A stretch of 64,000 nt of DNA from Paralvinella palmiformis (GCA_025642065.1 JAODUP010000510.1:352501-416500), one strand, 5' to 3'. Numbered from the stretch's first letter, positions 12,746-25,602 are shown. Program-made: numbers and translations. The notes: a model not told the origin generated them from the letters alone.

Positions 12746-14568
12746 TGCATTATGATAGACAGGATATATTAAACATTTTTTGTTCAGTACCTTTTTTTAG
12801 TTAGATTCACCTTAGATTATAAACAGTAACATTAACCCCATTTATGATCATTACAGAAACAACATGTTTGGTTTTCTAATACTGTATCTAGATGACTGTT
12901 TTAAAAATTGATCCAGTCTGGTCCAGAAAATTTGATTACTTAATTATCAAGTTTTGACTAACTGTCAGCCTTGTGAGGATTAGTTATGTTTAGGTACAAG
13001 TTGCTGGGCCAGATATCATGGGTTTTGTCTATAGATAGTATAACACATACACACCACACAAACACATCTTTTTGCAGAACCAAGCATATATAAGATTATC
13101 AATTATAATTTAAAAAAAAATACTATTCAGTTTGTAGTGTGGTAAACATGTATAGAATAATGCAGTATAATTCTAGTTTAATACATATAAAAATAAAATT
13201 ATCTTTAAGAATTCTCTCAGAGATTGCTGGTACATCTATTTATTTGTAAATGAAATTCTGTCATTATAATACACCATTGTCTAATAATCTTCTAAGTCAC
13301 ATAGGATTGAGTTCTTCTGAATCTAACTGGGAAATGGCAAAGAATTTGGATTCTATTTAATTTATTTAACCTGGAAGTGTCTGAAAACTGGCAGATTATG
13401 TACACTGATGTCTTTATAGCATGGACATGAACAAAAGATAGATGTGCATCCATAAGAGATTCTATCATTGGATGAAGGTAATGTGTTGTTCCTGGTTTTA
13501 GGATATTAAGTCTTTGATGATCACAATGTCTAGTTCACTATTAATGTAGCATACATGGTATACATATGTGCTCAATACGCGAGGATAATAGTTCAGTACA
13601 AATTAATAAATCATGTAGCAATTTGCAATAAATAACATAAAATACATTGCTATCACGTGCTTCAATGCAGTTTGTAGACCAAATCTATTTTTATAGGAAC
13701 AATAAAATTACAAGATGTGTACTATCTAGTAGATTCAAATGTGTTTACATTTCTGGGAGTACCGGTATATCTAAATAGAATACGCTTGATCAGTTGCAAA
13801 TGTTTATCCTAGGCCAAGATTATACCGTGTTTGGGTTCAGAGTTTAGAAATGACTTGTTGCAATCTCCCGTATGTTATTATTTTTGAGAAAACATTATTA
13901 AAAAAAAAGAGCTCTAACAGTGATGTCTTTGTCTGATTATTTCCGTCAAATCACATTACAAAATGGCCCGAATATTTGTAACAGGAAAACGTTTTATTGA
14001 ACTACAGTAATATTTACAAGACAATTATTACATTCTATTACCTCATCCCATTATGGTATACTAATCTGTACATAATAAGCATGCCATGGTACAGGAATTT
14101 GGGTATACAACAACAACAACAAAACTATTTCTAATCCAAGTACAATTAATAATCATATACAAATGTACAATATTGGGTGGTTTTATTTCGTGCCAAAAAT
14201 AAGAATGGAATTAATTTAAATAAAAATATGTAAAGTATTGTCGATTAATGGAAGTAATACTTCTAGACCAATCCTTGAAAGACTGTACATATTCAAACAA
14301 TTAATTACTTAAATGGGGCAGAGTTGAGAACAAACAACTGGTATAATGTTTATCTTAAAAGATGATGATTTTTAAAATGTCATAGCTTCAGAACTCTTCG
14401 TTCAAAATTGTTTTTGACATTTCTCGTAACGATGGGCGTAAATTTGAAAGAAATGTGCTACGACTATAATGATGCAGAAAGAAGAATAATCTGACTGTTA
14501 AAATATCGATCCGTGGCATCCAGCCTCTACTTTTCTCATCGACTGAAGTCGATCACACCGTCTCGTCG
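12746..14568. other. Intergenic, MUTYH and the IgGFc_N gene converge here
   Basis: AT-rich, no coding signal seen. It should contain the 3' UTR of the minus-strand IgGFc_N gene; TTTATT hexamers (AATAAA on -) occur near 14182 and 13992. Confidence 0.5.
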
Positions 14569-15020
14569 TTACGCTGTAGGAAGGAAAAGTCAGCAGTTGA
14601 TTAAATGTTGTAAATACAAGATGCCAATCGAAATAAAATACCAGAGAGACGTTCACGAACTGATTCAAAATATTTAAACAAAAAATACGTTAAACATGAA
14701 CCTACCTGTACACTGGCACTTCACCGTCACGTTTGCGTCGACCACCCATCTGTTGGCTGCCTCGTCATATGCCAGCCAACTTTTGGTCACCTGACCAGGG
14801 TTTATACTGTCCCCAAAGGCGACCAAATAGCCGCTAGTCACGCCATTCTCCGGACCAAACATCCAATACTTGACAGGATCACTAATGTGATAGGCATACT
14901 GTTGTCTTAGACTGTGCTTGTATAACGGTTTCGAGTTGGTTGTCTGTGACGAAAGGACGCGATAGGCTCCGTTATACTTAGCCTGGATTACTCCACCATC
15001 CACCTGGATACAAGGACAAT
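14569..15020 (-). other. C-terminal small domain and a one-codon last exon
   Basis: Exon 15020-14706 encodes about 105 residues opening DCPCIQVDGGVIQAKYNGAY. Aromatic and Gly residues are regularly spaced: GAYRV, NSKPLYKH, YWMFGPENG, WLAYDEAANRWVVD, then VKCQCT. The pattern resembles a small domain recurrent in invertebrate extracellular proteins, but I cannot name it. The exon leaves one base (G); the next exon (14573-14569) adds CG to make Ala and then TAA, so the last exon codes for little more than the stop. Confidence 0.65.
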
Positions 15021-16125
15021 CTGAAACATCCAAAATAGTACACGTGGATGTTACTACTTACGCAGCGGTATTACCTGTGACGTGTCAAAGCAGAGTTTGG
15101 CACGTCGTAAAACATGACTGGAAAATAATTGACTGCTAAATGCAGCCCAAACATATCCATAGAAAACTTTCGTGAATCACCTGAAAATTATAATTTCTAC
15201 AAGTATCTACATTAATTAAACCATACACTGATTGGAAAAAGTTGGCGACAAAAAAAACATGCATTGCCATAACTTTCAATGGGTAACACGGGATTTAATT
15301 ACTGAAGGGCAAGCTCTAGTAGAACCGCTTCAAGTACGGGACAGTACCTTACGTGTGTTGCATATGTGAAACAATCGATTATTAGCGTCTTGGTAGATTA
15401 TTGAATGATCTATAAATATGGAAGATCCCGATGTCCTTGAATGGTGTATATTATACTATTCGACCCAAACGTACTTAATTAGTGATACTTTGCTGTGTCA
15501 TGCTGTTACGACCAGGATCTGATTCTAATTGATATCTTGTATTTAAGTATTAACACAAACACTCACTCACACACACAGAGAGAGGGGGGGGGGTCCTACC
15601 TGCTGGAGACACACTAGGTATAGTTGGAGGTGAGTTGTTGAAAGTGCTCTTCGCCGTGGACGCAGCAGTAACCTTGACGGTCGGAGTTTGAGGATCAGCA
15701 GTAGCGGCGGCAGTGATTTTCATGGTCAGAGTTTCATTCGATGCCGCGGTAGGCTTGTTGGTGGAAGCATCGACTGCGTTGGTCAACCTGTTGGTATGTT
15801 GTCTTCCCGCCCTCGTCGTTGGTGTGTTGACTGGTACTGATGATGAATCTGTACTGGCCGAAGATGTTGTTGATACGCTATATCTCCGGGTAGGTGTATG
15901 AGGATTGCTGGAAGCATTCGTCGGCTGTCGATCTCTGAGCGTCGTCTGTACGCCATTTGTTATGGTGTACGTTGGATTTGACGTCTGCCAACCAAACGAA
16001 TTCATCGTAGACTTCTGTTCAACTGAGGAAGGTCCCTGTATATTAGAATTCACCAAGAGAGCCAGGCTGATTACATGTATATATGTATGTGTATATCTGG
16101 TGTAGACACACGCACGCACGCACGC

Positions 16126-16216
<91 letters not shown>

Positions 16217-19200
16217 TTACCTCCACTCTACCAACTGCAGCCGGGTAAGCTAATACACAGTTACTGTTATTTAGACTATAAACGTAAACTCCAAATGTTG
16301 CCGATACGTCCTTATGTCTGAGGCTATGTATCCCCGAAGAGATGCTATAATATAAAACCGACTTTCCGGGTTCGAGGTTCGTCACATGCTGCCAATCTCC
16401 CGTCACCGCGTTCCCATCTAACGTAATACCGGCCCTATCGGCAGTATTAGCAACGATGATCACGTAGTGAACGGATCCGAATTGGCCCATGGCCACAAAG
16501 TTGTAGAGGTTCCCGAATTCCTGGTCACTACGCAGCACCAGCGATGGCTGCTGGCCGCCATCAGCGTTCGAGGTGAATCGCTGCGTAACCTGGACGGCTT
16601 GGTCTGCCCGGATCGATGAGCTGCCATTGAAGGCGAGTGATAGTCGGATAAACTGATTTGGTTCAATGGTCTCAGCCACCCTGTCGGCGATGCTGACCTT
16701 CGTCTGTACCTTGGCAAAAATGTCGTACGTATACGTCTGACCTTTGGACCCCGGGAATGTCACCAAAGTGAAGCTTGAGCCCCACCGTTCGGCGGCTGAC
16801 AGTTGGGAAACAATCTGCATTGCGAACGAGCTGCCATTTCGAATCCGATTTTGGCCTCCGCTCACAACCGTTATCGGCTTATCGGCGGTCACTACCGACC
16901 CGACCATGATCCCGACGGCGCTGATCACGCGCACGTCGTACTTGGACATGGTAAAGTTGACCGTCCGAGATCCAAACTCCGACCGAACGTTCTCCGGCGG
17001 ACCGTGGATAAAGCCGTTTTCGGCGAGCACATCGACTGACACCGAAGTGCCGTCCTCCGTGCCTAAAATTATCACGGAAGATTCGCTCGTACTCGAGCCG
17101 CCAATGTGGTACGTCTTATCCAGATTGATTACCGGCTGAAACAAGACCGCGGTGCAAGGATCGCTGCTGAAGCCGCTGACCGATATTGGAGCAGTAGCCG
17201 AGATGATTATGACCAGCAGCTGGGTGGACAGGGTTTGATAGCCTATTGGAATGGTGATGGTGGCGCTTCGGTCTCTGGATACGAGAAACGTTTCGGTAAA
17301 CGTCGTGCCCTTTATGGTCGCGAACACGTTGACATCGGTGACGCTGTCCGTGACCACGGTATATTTCAAATCTTTCAACAGCAATTCAATCGGTAAGATG
17401 AAGTTCTGCCCGTACGAACTCGTAAAACCTGCAACAGAGATAAAAGTGTATTATTCCAGTTCGTAACGTGAACGGCAATGTCATTGTTTAAAAGTCACGT
17501 TTGTGACAGGTGTTAAGTTAAATTAATAGACATTTTTTCGAAGGTCATAAGAAGAGGTGTTAAATGAAATACAACCGAGGTCGGGATCCCAACGCGAGTT
17601 CCAGAAGGCTGCGACCAACCGCGCTGCCATTCCGGCCACGAATATTGTCCTATAATGTTATAAAGTAGGTCGTGGCTTTTGGGGGGGCAGACACACACGC
17701 GCGCGCGCGCGCGCGCACACATACACACACAGGGAGGAGGAACTAACCTTTAGACAGGAAAGCGAAATATGTATCTCTGCTTATCCAGCTACAACCAATA
17801 TGTTACTCGTATCAGAGATATGGGGTCAATTCAATTGGAATTGATGGTCTATTCCAATTCCGGAATTGGAATTGTTTTTTTAAATGGAATTGATAAATTT
17901 GGAATTGGAATTGAAGTTTGTTACAAAAATTTTGATCCGCAAATTAATTTACCATTTTATTCAGAAATATTTCTTCCATGACAATCCTATTTGGAATATA
18001 AACTATTCGGAGTAGGTATTCCAAGTAGGCACTCGAAGTACCTACTCATGGTAAAAAGTAGGAGGTAAAAAAAGACTAGGTAAAAATAGTAGGTAAAATG
18101 GAATTGGAATTGATAAATTCGGAATTGAAAAATTTGATTTGGAATTGGAATTGACCAAATGGAATTGACCCCGTGTTTGATTGATATTAATATGAACATC
18201 TTGAGACAAATCACAGCAATATCGATCTACCTGAATTTGGTGGGACTTCATTAATTGGTAATAACGTGGTACTCTGCGGTTGTTGTACTCCATTGGCTGT
18301 ACTTGTCGAGAACGGAGCATTCGATGTTGGAAACAGCGATGTATCTCTGTTTGTCTGTTGTGTTGACGTCTGCCAGTGTGATGTTAATTGCCAGAGACTC
18401 TTCGTGGTGGATAGGGCAGCGATACCATGGTCACCGATCACATCAGGAGTTGAGGCTCGATCTGGTACTCCATGGTACAGCTGGAACACGTGTATCGAGA
18501 TAAATAGTTACACGGAGGCATGCAAAACCTTTAGGAAACGTCACTGTTTGTTGAAGACTTGGACAGAAAAAGTCGTTATATTAGTGCTATAATAGGTTAC
18601 CGTTAAAATAGAAATGTAATTCCTAACAAACTTACATGTGAGATGTCGTCCAGACATAGACCAGCCGAATAGGCCGTCCTACATGTCTTAAACTGATCGT
18701 AAACAACAGCCCCGAATAAACTCCCAGTGGTGTGTTTCAGGGTGTACGATGCGGGTTCCAGACCCGTTATGAGACTGGACACCAAAACGGGTACGAAATA
18801 GGGGACAACCTTCCACTCGGATCCAGAGATGACTTCATCGTTCAGCTTTAGGAACTGCTCTTCGCCCCTAGCAACGACGATCGCGATCTGGACCGTCTCT
18901 CCGAACGCAACGAAATTATATTCGGCACGGAACTGTTGCAGGGAGATGAGGAGAATCATGACGGATTGAGTGCTACGGCTGTCCTCAATTACTTGCGCTA
19001 CGGATATCGGTTTTGAGGAATGCACTGCACTCAAAGAGGCGAGCTCAACGTTAATGTCATCCTCGGCGGGATCGATGGTCATTATTTTTGTCTCGTTATC
19101 GTTGGTGACGTAAATATCGGTATTCTTCTCAGAAGGGACGATCACCACTCTCGACTTGGTGTCACCTGGATCGGGAAGGAAGACGTAGTCACTTCCCCAG

Positions 19201-22200
19201 GTAGTGACCGGGTAAAGCTGTTCTTCGACGGCCCCATAGATGTCGCCATTGGTCACGTAGTGCATGTTGCTGAATACGGCAAACTGCTGAGCGGATGATT
19301 CGATGAGCAACCCGCTGAGGTCGTGGTGAAGGTCGTCTTCGAGCTGCATCGCTTCGTGGCTTCCCAGGACGACGGCGAACGTCGATCCTGGGGCATACCG
19401 TACCTGGGTGCCGCGCGCGTTTATGGTGACCTCTTTCCGGTGAATCACGGTCACGTTGATCACGGTCACCTGCTCCGTGGCCACCATCACGATTCTGGAT
19501 ACAGCGCTAACGATATTGTTCATCTTCAGCCCGGTAGTGATGTACTTATTTGACAACGTATCCTCCGGAAGAACCACGAACGCGTCGCAGCTTCCAGGTC
19601 CTGCCGCCTCGCTGATGGCGTACAGTGCCACGTCGCCGTCAGTTGACTCGATCCGGAGCGTCCTGTCCGACTTACCCGTCCCGGAGACAGTGAAGTTCGC
19701 CGGCAACGCGAAGTCCTTCGATCCGCCGGCCGAGATTGTGAAGGTGGTGTCGATTTCGTTAGGCAGAAGAGGCGACCAAATTCGTACAGTAACGTCATTG
19801 TTTGCCGAGAGCTGATCCGGTATGATGTGTACACGAAGCATCTGGTCTTTCTTGGATTGTTCGGAGAAGACCAAGACAAATTTCCTTCCGCTGTTTGATA
19901 GCGAACACGATGCCTCTGAAAAAACAAAACAAAGAAGATATGAAGGAATACGTCCATATATAAAAGCGAATATGTGTGTGTTTGTTGTTTGTGCGTTCGC
20001 AAATCTTAAACGGCGGTGAATATGACATTGGATTGGGACTATAATGTTTATTCATTAAAATTAATAATTTTTTAAAATTATTTTAAGCCCTTATTTAATG
20101 CCCCAAATTTTAAAAACCGCGGCGAGCGCTACTCTTAAACTTGTACTGAAATATATCTAAGTACCGGAAATGGGGAGTGTTGTACGCTGAATCTGCGCAT
20201 TAAGTACTCGGTGTGTACGTACCTTTTGGTTGTCTGTAATAGCCAGCGTATGGCGTCGTTAATTTAGCTTGGGTCATGGCTTTGATGCTGGTGGTCGAAG
20301 GAGTCGGCCGCGAGGTTATTATCCTGGCTTGTCCGGTGATCCTTGGTGTGATTCGATTGGCAGTTGAGGTCCTGAAGACAAACTGAGTTGTCGCAACGAA
20401 TGACCGTTTGGTAGATGTTCGTGCAGCAGTCGTTGTGACTGGATGAGCGTCCATAGCGGTATCCGTAATGAGGGAAGAGTTGTTCGATGGGAGGTTGATA
20501 CCAATAGAAAAGGGCCTCGATTGTACTCCGACTGGAGAACCGGATGTTGGTGATGGTTGTGCTCGCCCTTGCGTGCTAGCCGTTGAAAAAGTCCTTCGTT
20601 GGGTGTTAGCCGTTGAAAAAGTCCGTCGTTGCGTGCTAGCCCTCGAGAAGGTTCTCGGCTGTGTAACGCCGGTAGATGTTTTTCCGGGATGGATGTTAGC
20701 CGAAGAAACTGTTCGCGCTTGAGTGCTAACTGTACTGGATCGCGGTGGTGTGGAGCTGGTCGATCGCTGGAAGTTGGCTCCAGAAGTTGGCTGCCCAATT
20801 GAACTTTGCCCGGCGTTCTTCGGCGTAGAGAATCTCCTCGCAGAAGTCGACTGTCGACGAGTGCTGTATCTAGAAGGTGTCGTCGTTCTCCCAGAATGCG
20901 ATTTACTGGTGGAAGTACCCGATCGAGATGTGCTGCCTCTCTGGGATCCGGTCAGCATCCCATTACGGAGACTTGTGCCGGATGCGACCGATCCGCGGGG
21001 ATTATCGTTCGGCATGTAATTACTAGTCGAATAGCCGGACCTCAGACTTCCGGTTAAACCTCTTCCTCCAACAGTACCCGAATAATAGGCCATCGTAGTA
21101 GTGATTCTCGTTGTTGTACCAACAGGAACCGTTCTCTGCGTCGTCGGGGGTAACTGGGTGGTCGTAGTTTCTAAGGTTGTAGTTGCAGTCGTCGTTGCAG
21201 TTGTCGTCGTAGCTATAAGAAAAAATGAAACAAACAAATCAATTGTCAGGTTTTTAGCGTGAGTGGTTCCCCATGATGTAGTAGATTTCTCAGGGCAATG
21301 TATTCCTTACCTGAAACTCCAGAACCACCAGATGCAATGGTCGGATTTGTAATTGACTGAAGCGAAATAATGATATATTTTATTGGCGCCATAATAAATT
21401 ACATAATATACAATACAATACAATACAATACGATAGGATTACAATGGAACAATTTATAGAATAAAAGACTTAAGGATTCTCCCCTCTCGTATACTACATC
21501 GCCGGGACGTGTTCCGCTATTTAATCAATATTCGTCGATATCAGTACTACGAGATTTGGCGAAACGAGAAAAGAAAGTAAACAATTAGAATGTTCTTGAT
21601 TGTTGGTTTTCGTACTCCGGTCCGTCGTCGGCATATCGCGCTCCCGTTCGGCGCTACCATTTACACGACAAACATACGGCGTTTGGTTCGTAAACGTTTA
21701 CAGATATCGCGATTACATGTGCCGAATAAACACTTACATTTCCGAGGCATATTCCCAGACTTCTGGCAAAGCCGCACGTCGCCGATGAGCTTATGTAGCT
21801 GTATATGTAAGCGACAAAATACTGAGCGGTCGTGTGCTCGATGATGTGACGTCCATTCGACACGCTGACCACTTGGCCAACCATCGGCGGAGACGACGAC
21901 GGTATGTCAATCGGTGACGTCATTACGGCAGCTCCGTCCAACCGGACGTTGGCGGCCGTTCCTTTCTTCGTGGCGAGCATGACGTACGAACTAAACACCT
22001 GTCCGGAGTCGTTCGGCGGAGTGGAGAACGTGTACCGGCTCAGGAATCGTTCCAGCGGCGTTACAATGACCATGGAATGGTGGCCGATGTCCTGATTGCC
22101 CGCGTGGCCGATGAGCTGGATCACCATGATCGGATGCGTCGACGAGATGTACAGGACGTCGGACGAGGACGATCCTTCGAAATATTGGCCGGGCGACATC

Positions 22201-24020
22201 GGGACGCCGGGATTTACGCTAACCTCGGTCCCAACAACCGAAGCTACCAGTTTGTAGGTCACGCCGCCCTGGCCGGGCAGCGCCAGGATCGTAAACGCCA
22301 ACCCGTAGGAATCGATCGGCAGCACTTGTTCAATCATCGGATCCGTCTGCATGCTGGTATCGGCCACTCCGCAGAAGATGGCCACCTTTTTCGTTGTCTG
22401 TATCCGGACTCCGGTTATGTCCCCGGCGCCGGCGCTATCGACGCGCAGCGTCGAGTATTTCTGAACGCGCAGCGTCGTCTGCGGGTTGGCGGCGTTGATG
22501 ACCTGACCCTCGCACAGCAGGTCGACGTTCGCGTTTCCGTTCGCCGTCAACGTGACGTCGATGTTGTCGTCGGTGGCCAGGATCGTTATGACGCTCTTCT
22601 GATTAGCGCCGCCAGCGAATCCTATGGCGTAGTGATCGGTCCCGAGAGCAGCCAGCGGCAGGACCAAGTAACCGCCGCAATGGCTGGTACCCCCGTAGAT
22701 CACCGACAACATGAAGTCGACGATCGAGTCCAACACGACGGCGTTGTTCTCCATGTTGGTCCCGCTCAGCTGCAGCGTGAAGTCGTTATTCGGCGAGACG
22801 TTGATGTCGTAGGCTATAGCCAACTGGGGAATGTTTATTCTGATTGTTATATCGGTGTCGGCGCTCAGTATGAGCAACGACTGGTCGCTGGTTGAACTCA
22901 GCAAGTTTGGAACGGATAGGTAGAAGCTTTTGCCGACCTGACTGCTGCTGCAGGACTCTGTGAAAATTATCAGGCGGCCATTAAAAGGGAAACAGAAAGG
23001 GGGGTGGGCGTTACGCTATTATAGGATGCAAATTCATCCCGTCGGCTGTTCGGTGAAATAGTGACGTCACGATGTGAACCGTTATTGGCCGCATCGAGTC
23101 GGCTTCGACTGAGATTTCTTCCTTGGTCAGTTCGCGGCATCGGGGTCAGGCGGGAAATATTACATAAGAGGATGGACCGTCGATGAAAAGTAGGCGGAAT
23201 AAATGGACAGATGGGATTAAAGAAGAGAGCGCCATAGATAACTTATACTTTAATAGAGAATAAGAACACCTTCTCTCTTTGCTCTTTATCTATCTCGTCT
23301 GGTGGCATGAACGGTTCGGATAATAAATATATCGCTTCTTCACCAAAGACGTACATACTGCGAAATAACTGTCATCGTTAAGGCACATGAAATTAATATG
23401 TTACCCATAACACTCGTACATAGTTGACATTTGGCTGCCCTTTTAACTACTTTGTTATATTAATATTAAGTGAAGCGTCTAATCCGTTAGTCATATAGCA
23501 ATTCATTTATTAATGTCACGATATCGTCATGCAACGTTCATTTGCTTAAGGCTCTTTCTTAGTTCACTTTTAACGTAATATTCTAAACACGTTACCGAAA
23601 CATGAACATTCTATATGGATGAATATTCTAAACGATATAATCAAACTTTAATAAGAGTAATATATTTCCTCGTGGATAGATCCAATTTCATGCATCAGCT
23701 TAAAATAAAAACTTTTGAAACCACTATACAACATATTTTATCCTTTATAAAAAAGTACATACCTGTATTTTTCACTTCAAATAAAAGAACAGCAGCTAGC
23801 AAGACAAACATTCCTGTAAAGTAAGGAAAGTGACATATATTATTTGAATATCTAAAAACATTATTTAAAGAATTGTATGATAGCGTTTTTATGTAACGAG
23901 AGATAATAAAAATGTAAAAAACACGCAAAATATCCATCAACGTTAGAATCTCTTGCAAGAATCTTTACTTCATTCGAGCGACTTACCATTGCATCCGATA
24001 TTACGACGGTAATAAGCCAT
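14569..24020 (-). CDS. Secreted protein with three IgGFc-binding N-terminal domains and Ser/Thr-rich linkers
   Basis: Exons in transcript order: 24020-23987, 23813-23763, 22957-21738, 21356-21311, 21212-20223, 19915-18636, 18480-18231, 17428-16221, 16035-15600, 15020-14706, 14573-14569. They sum to 5835 nt (1944 residues plus stop), and all junctions are GT-AG with consistent phase. Layout: signal peptide (core MFVLLAAVLLFEV, residues 13-25); IgGFc_N domain 1 (~29-435); Thr/Ser/Arg linker (~436-780); domain 2 (~781-1207); linker (~1208-1290); domain 3 (~1291-1693); linker (~1694-1838); small C-terminal domain (~1839-1943). Each IgGFc_N copy shows a G-x-x-F opening, a mid motif such as EQVLPIDSYG, EQLYPVTTWG or QLSAAERWG, and a closing Cys-x(3)-Y/F-like motif (CGFARSLG, CRTAYSAG, CVLAYPAA). 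The family occurs in mucus and extracellular proteins; the exact role here is unknown. No membrane anchor is seen, so secretion is inferred. Confidence 0.9.
16109..16213. repeat. Compound microsatellite (CA/TA/GA)
   Basis: Runs of CA with CGCA, then TA, then GA, in the intron directly after the domain 3 exon of the IgGFc_N gene. Confidence 0.9.
16221..17428 (-). other. IgGFc_N domain 3, single exon
   Basis: A 1208-nt exon, phase 1 in and phase 0 out. It opens GFTSSYGQNFILPIELLL, contains CTAVLFQPV and QLSAAERWGSSFTLVTFPG, and closes NSNCVLAYPAAVGRVE. It lacks the opening Cys found in copies 1 and 2. Eight bases into the next intron a compound GA/TA/CA microsatellite begins. Confidence 0.85.
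17814..18179. mobile_element. Degraded hAT-like MITE in an intron of the IgGFc_N gene
   Basis: Same family as 6535-6906, in the opposite orientation: CAGAGATATGGGGTCAATTC at the left, GGAATTGACCCCGTG at the right, GAATTGGAATTGA motifs in both arms, and the shared AAGTAGGTACTC-like core. The outer termini have drifted and no 8-bp duplication is visible. Confidence 0.65.
18636..19915 (-). other. IgGFc_N domain 2, single exon
   Basis: A 1280-nt exon, phase 1 in and phase 0 out, opening EASCSLSNSGRKFVLVFSE and closing with FKTCRTAYSAGLCLDDISH. It contains CDAFVVLPE and EQLYPVTTWGSDYVFLPDPG, the counterparts of motifs in copies 1 and 3. Confidence 0.85.
20223..21212 (-). other. Mucin-like Thr/Ser/Arg-rich linker exon
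   Basis: A 330-residue linker, opening with runs of Thr (TTTTATTTATTTLETTTT) and then rich in Ser, Thr, Arg and Gln. A degenerate repeat of about 11 residues with core TQRRTFSTAN occurs several times around 20560-20720. There is almost no Cys. Dense potential O-glycosylation is inferred from composition. The repeats could vary between alleles. Confidence 0.75.
21738..22957 (-). other. IgGFc_N domain 1, single exon
   Basis: The whole domain is one 1220-nt exon, entering in phase 1 and leaving in phase 0. It opens ESCSSSQVGKSFYLSVPNLL and closes near SATCGFARSLGICLGN. Cysteines at both ends and in CGGYLVLPL suggest disulfides. It is notably GC-rich compared with the AT-rich introns around it. 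Confidence 0.85.
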
Positions 24021-24057
24021 GTTGGATGCTGAATTCGGCTTCTCCGCTCACACTTCT

Positions 24058-24078
24058 ATAAATATCATATATTTATCT
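24058..24078 (-). promoter_or_regulatory. Possible TATA-like element upstream of the IgGFc_N gene
   Basis: On - the sequence ATAAATATATGATATTTATA lies about 40-60 bp before the ATG at 24020. It could be a core promoter if the 5' UTR is very short. AT-rich context makes chance likely. Confidence 0.2.
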
Positions 24079-25602
24079 ATCACATATATGACATCGTCTC
24101 TTGAATCCGTACTAATATCTAGAACCGTGTGTTAGAGATTACGGTAGACGACGTTCTGAAATACGCCAGAGATGGCTCTCGTTCTACAACTTTAGTCGAT
24201 CCAGCGATGGTCCAGTGCCAAACCCGTACATAAACACACTGAACTGTTCTTATCCGAAACGGTGACCAAAGTCGCTGGACGGTGGTTTCGCTAAGCTAGC
24301 CAAAGGTGCACCAGACCTTGAAAAATCGCCCACTGACCCCTCCACCAGAACGCCATTGAAGCGAAAATCTAGCACACAATGGAAGCATGCTATAAAGCTA
24401 TTTAAACGCGAGATGACTGTAGCCGGACACGTCATCGGTCAGATAAAGCCCCTAGTGTGTAAGTCAGCTTTCTTACGTGTCACTTCTTGAATGCACGTTT
24501 CTGTCCTCGCATCTTCGCCGCCTTTCGGTAGCAAATAATTAAGTAGCGTTCTCTAATGATGTTCTAAGAACGCCCGCAAATTGTTTAGAAAGGGCCTTTC
24601 AATTTGTATAATTGTCATTCGTTTATGTCATTCTAAGAACAACATAACGACGTTTATAATTTACTGGCTAAGCAGATCTGGTGATTGCTATGATGTTCCC
24701 TGTCGTCAACAAAGCCGGCTAAAGCAGTAATGTAAACCGTTCTTTGTCTCGATTACTGCGTATCGAATGCTTTTAATTACAATGTCAACCGGGTAGACCT
24801 TTGTGATTCGTATTGGTTTAAATTTGTAGCGGATTTATCGGTGATGAAACTAGAAGACGACTTAATGGCAATTACTGTTTTAAAGGGTCCCATATATACT
24901 TATATTACCATTGTCATACAGTGGGTGTTGTTGGTCCGACATGCAGCGCTTCAGTCTTCCGACTTCTTTGCTCGAGAGATTGCGTAATAAAAGCAATAGG
25001 ATGTCCTTGTAGAGGTCAAACGACATGGTCGAACAATTTCAATAGTGTCTTAGTTCTATATACTAAGGCGTATTATGTGAAAAGCTAGAGATCTGAAGAC
25101 CGATGTATTGGACCACTGGCGCTCTTCAAGAAATCACGTTACTACTGAGTGTAGAACTGTTACAGCAAAGATCAACCTGTAAATGTCATTTGTTTTGCTA
25201 ACAGTAACTGTTTCGTAGATACATATCGTCAATATGTATTATAGTGAATCGTGATGGGAGGATGATTCTCGTCAAACTCTGTAATGCTAATTAGTTGCCC
25301 GGATACTGGATTTGTTCTGGCCATAATTTGTGCCGATTCGGATATATTTGTACTTATCATCAATTCAGTTTCATTCCACGCATGCAACTGTTAGTAATGA
25401 TTAACATTTGTTTTGGGGGTACAATTGAGCTTGTGACATAATTGACAATAAAATAATACACGGTGTATAATGTATAATAAGTTAATAATTGTATAAAATA
25501 TAGATGTCATAGAAGGTCGAAATATTTACAGTAGCTAGATGTACTAGATGTAGAGTTTTATGAAATAAATTATAACATTACAATGGGGCACTACATACGC
25601 AC

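Noticed and set aside
16744..17466. Several open frames on + across the third IgGFc_N exon
   Set aside because: Antisense shadows of the minus-strand exon, which has domain motifs and matching splice sites.
22077..22895. A 272-codon open frame on + opposite the first IgGFc_N domain
   Set aside because: It is the antisense of a strongly supported GC-rich exon; its residues (Arg/Asp/Val-rich) match no family.
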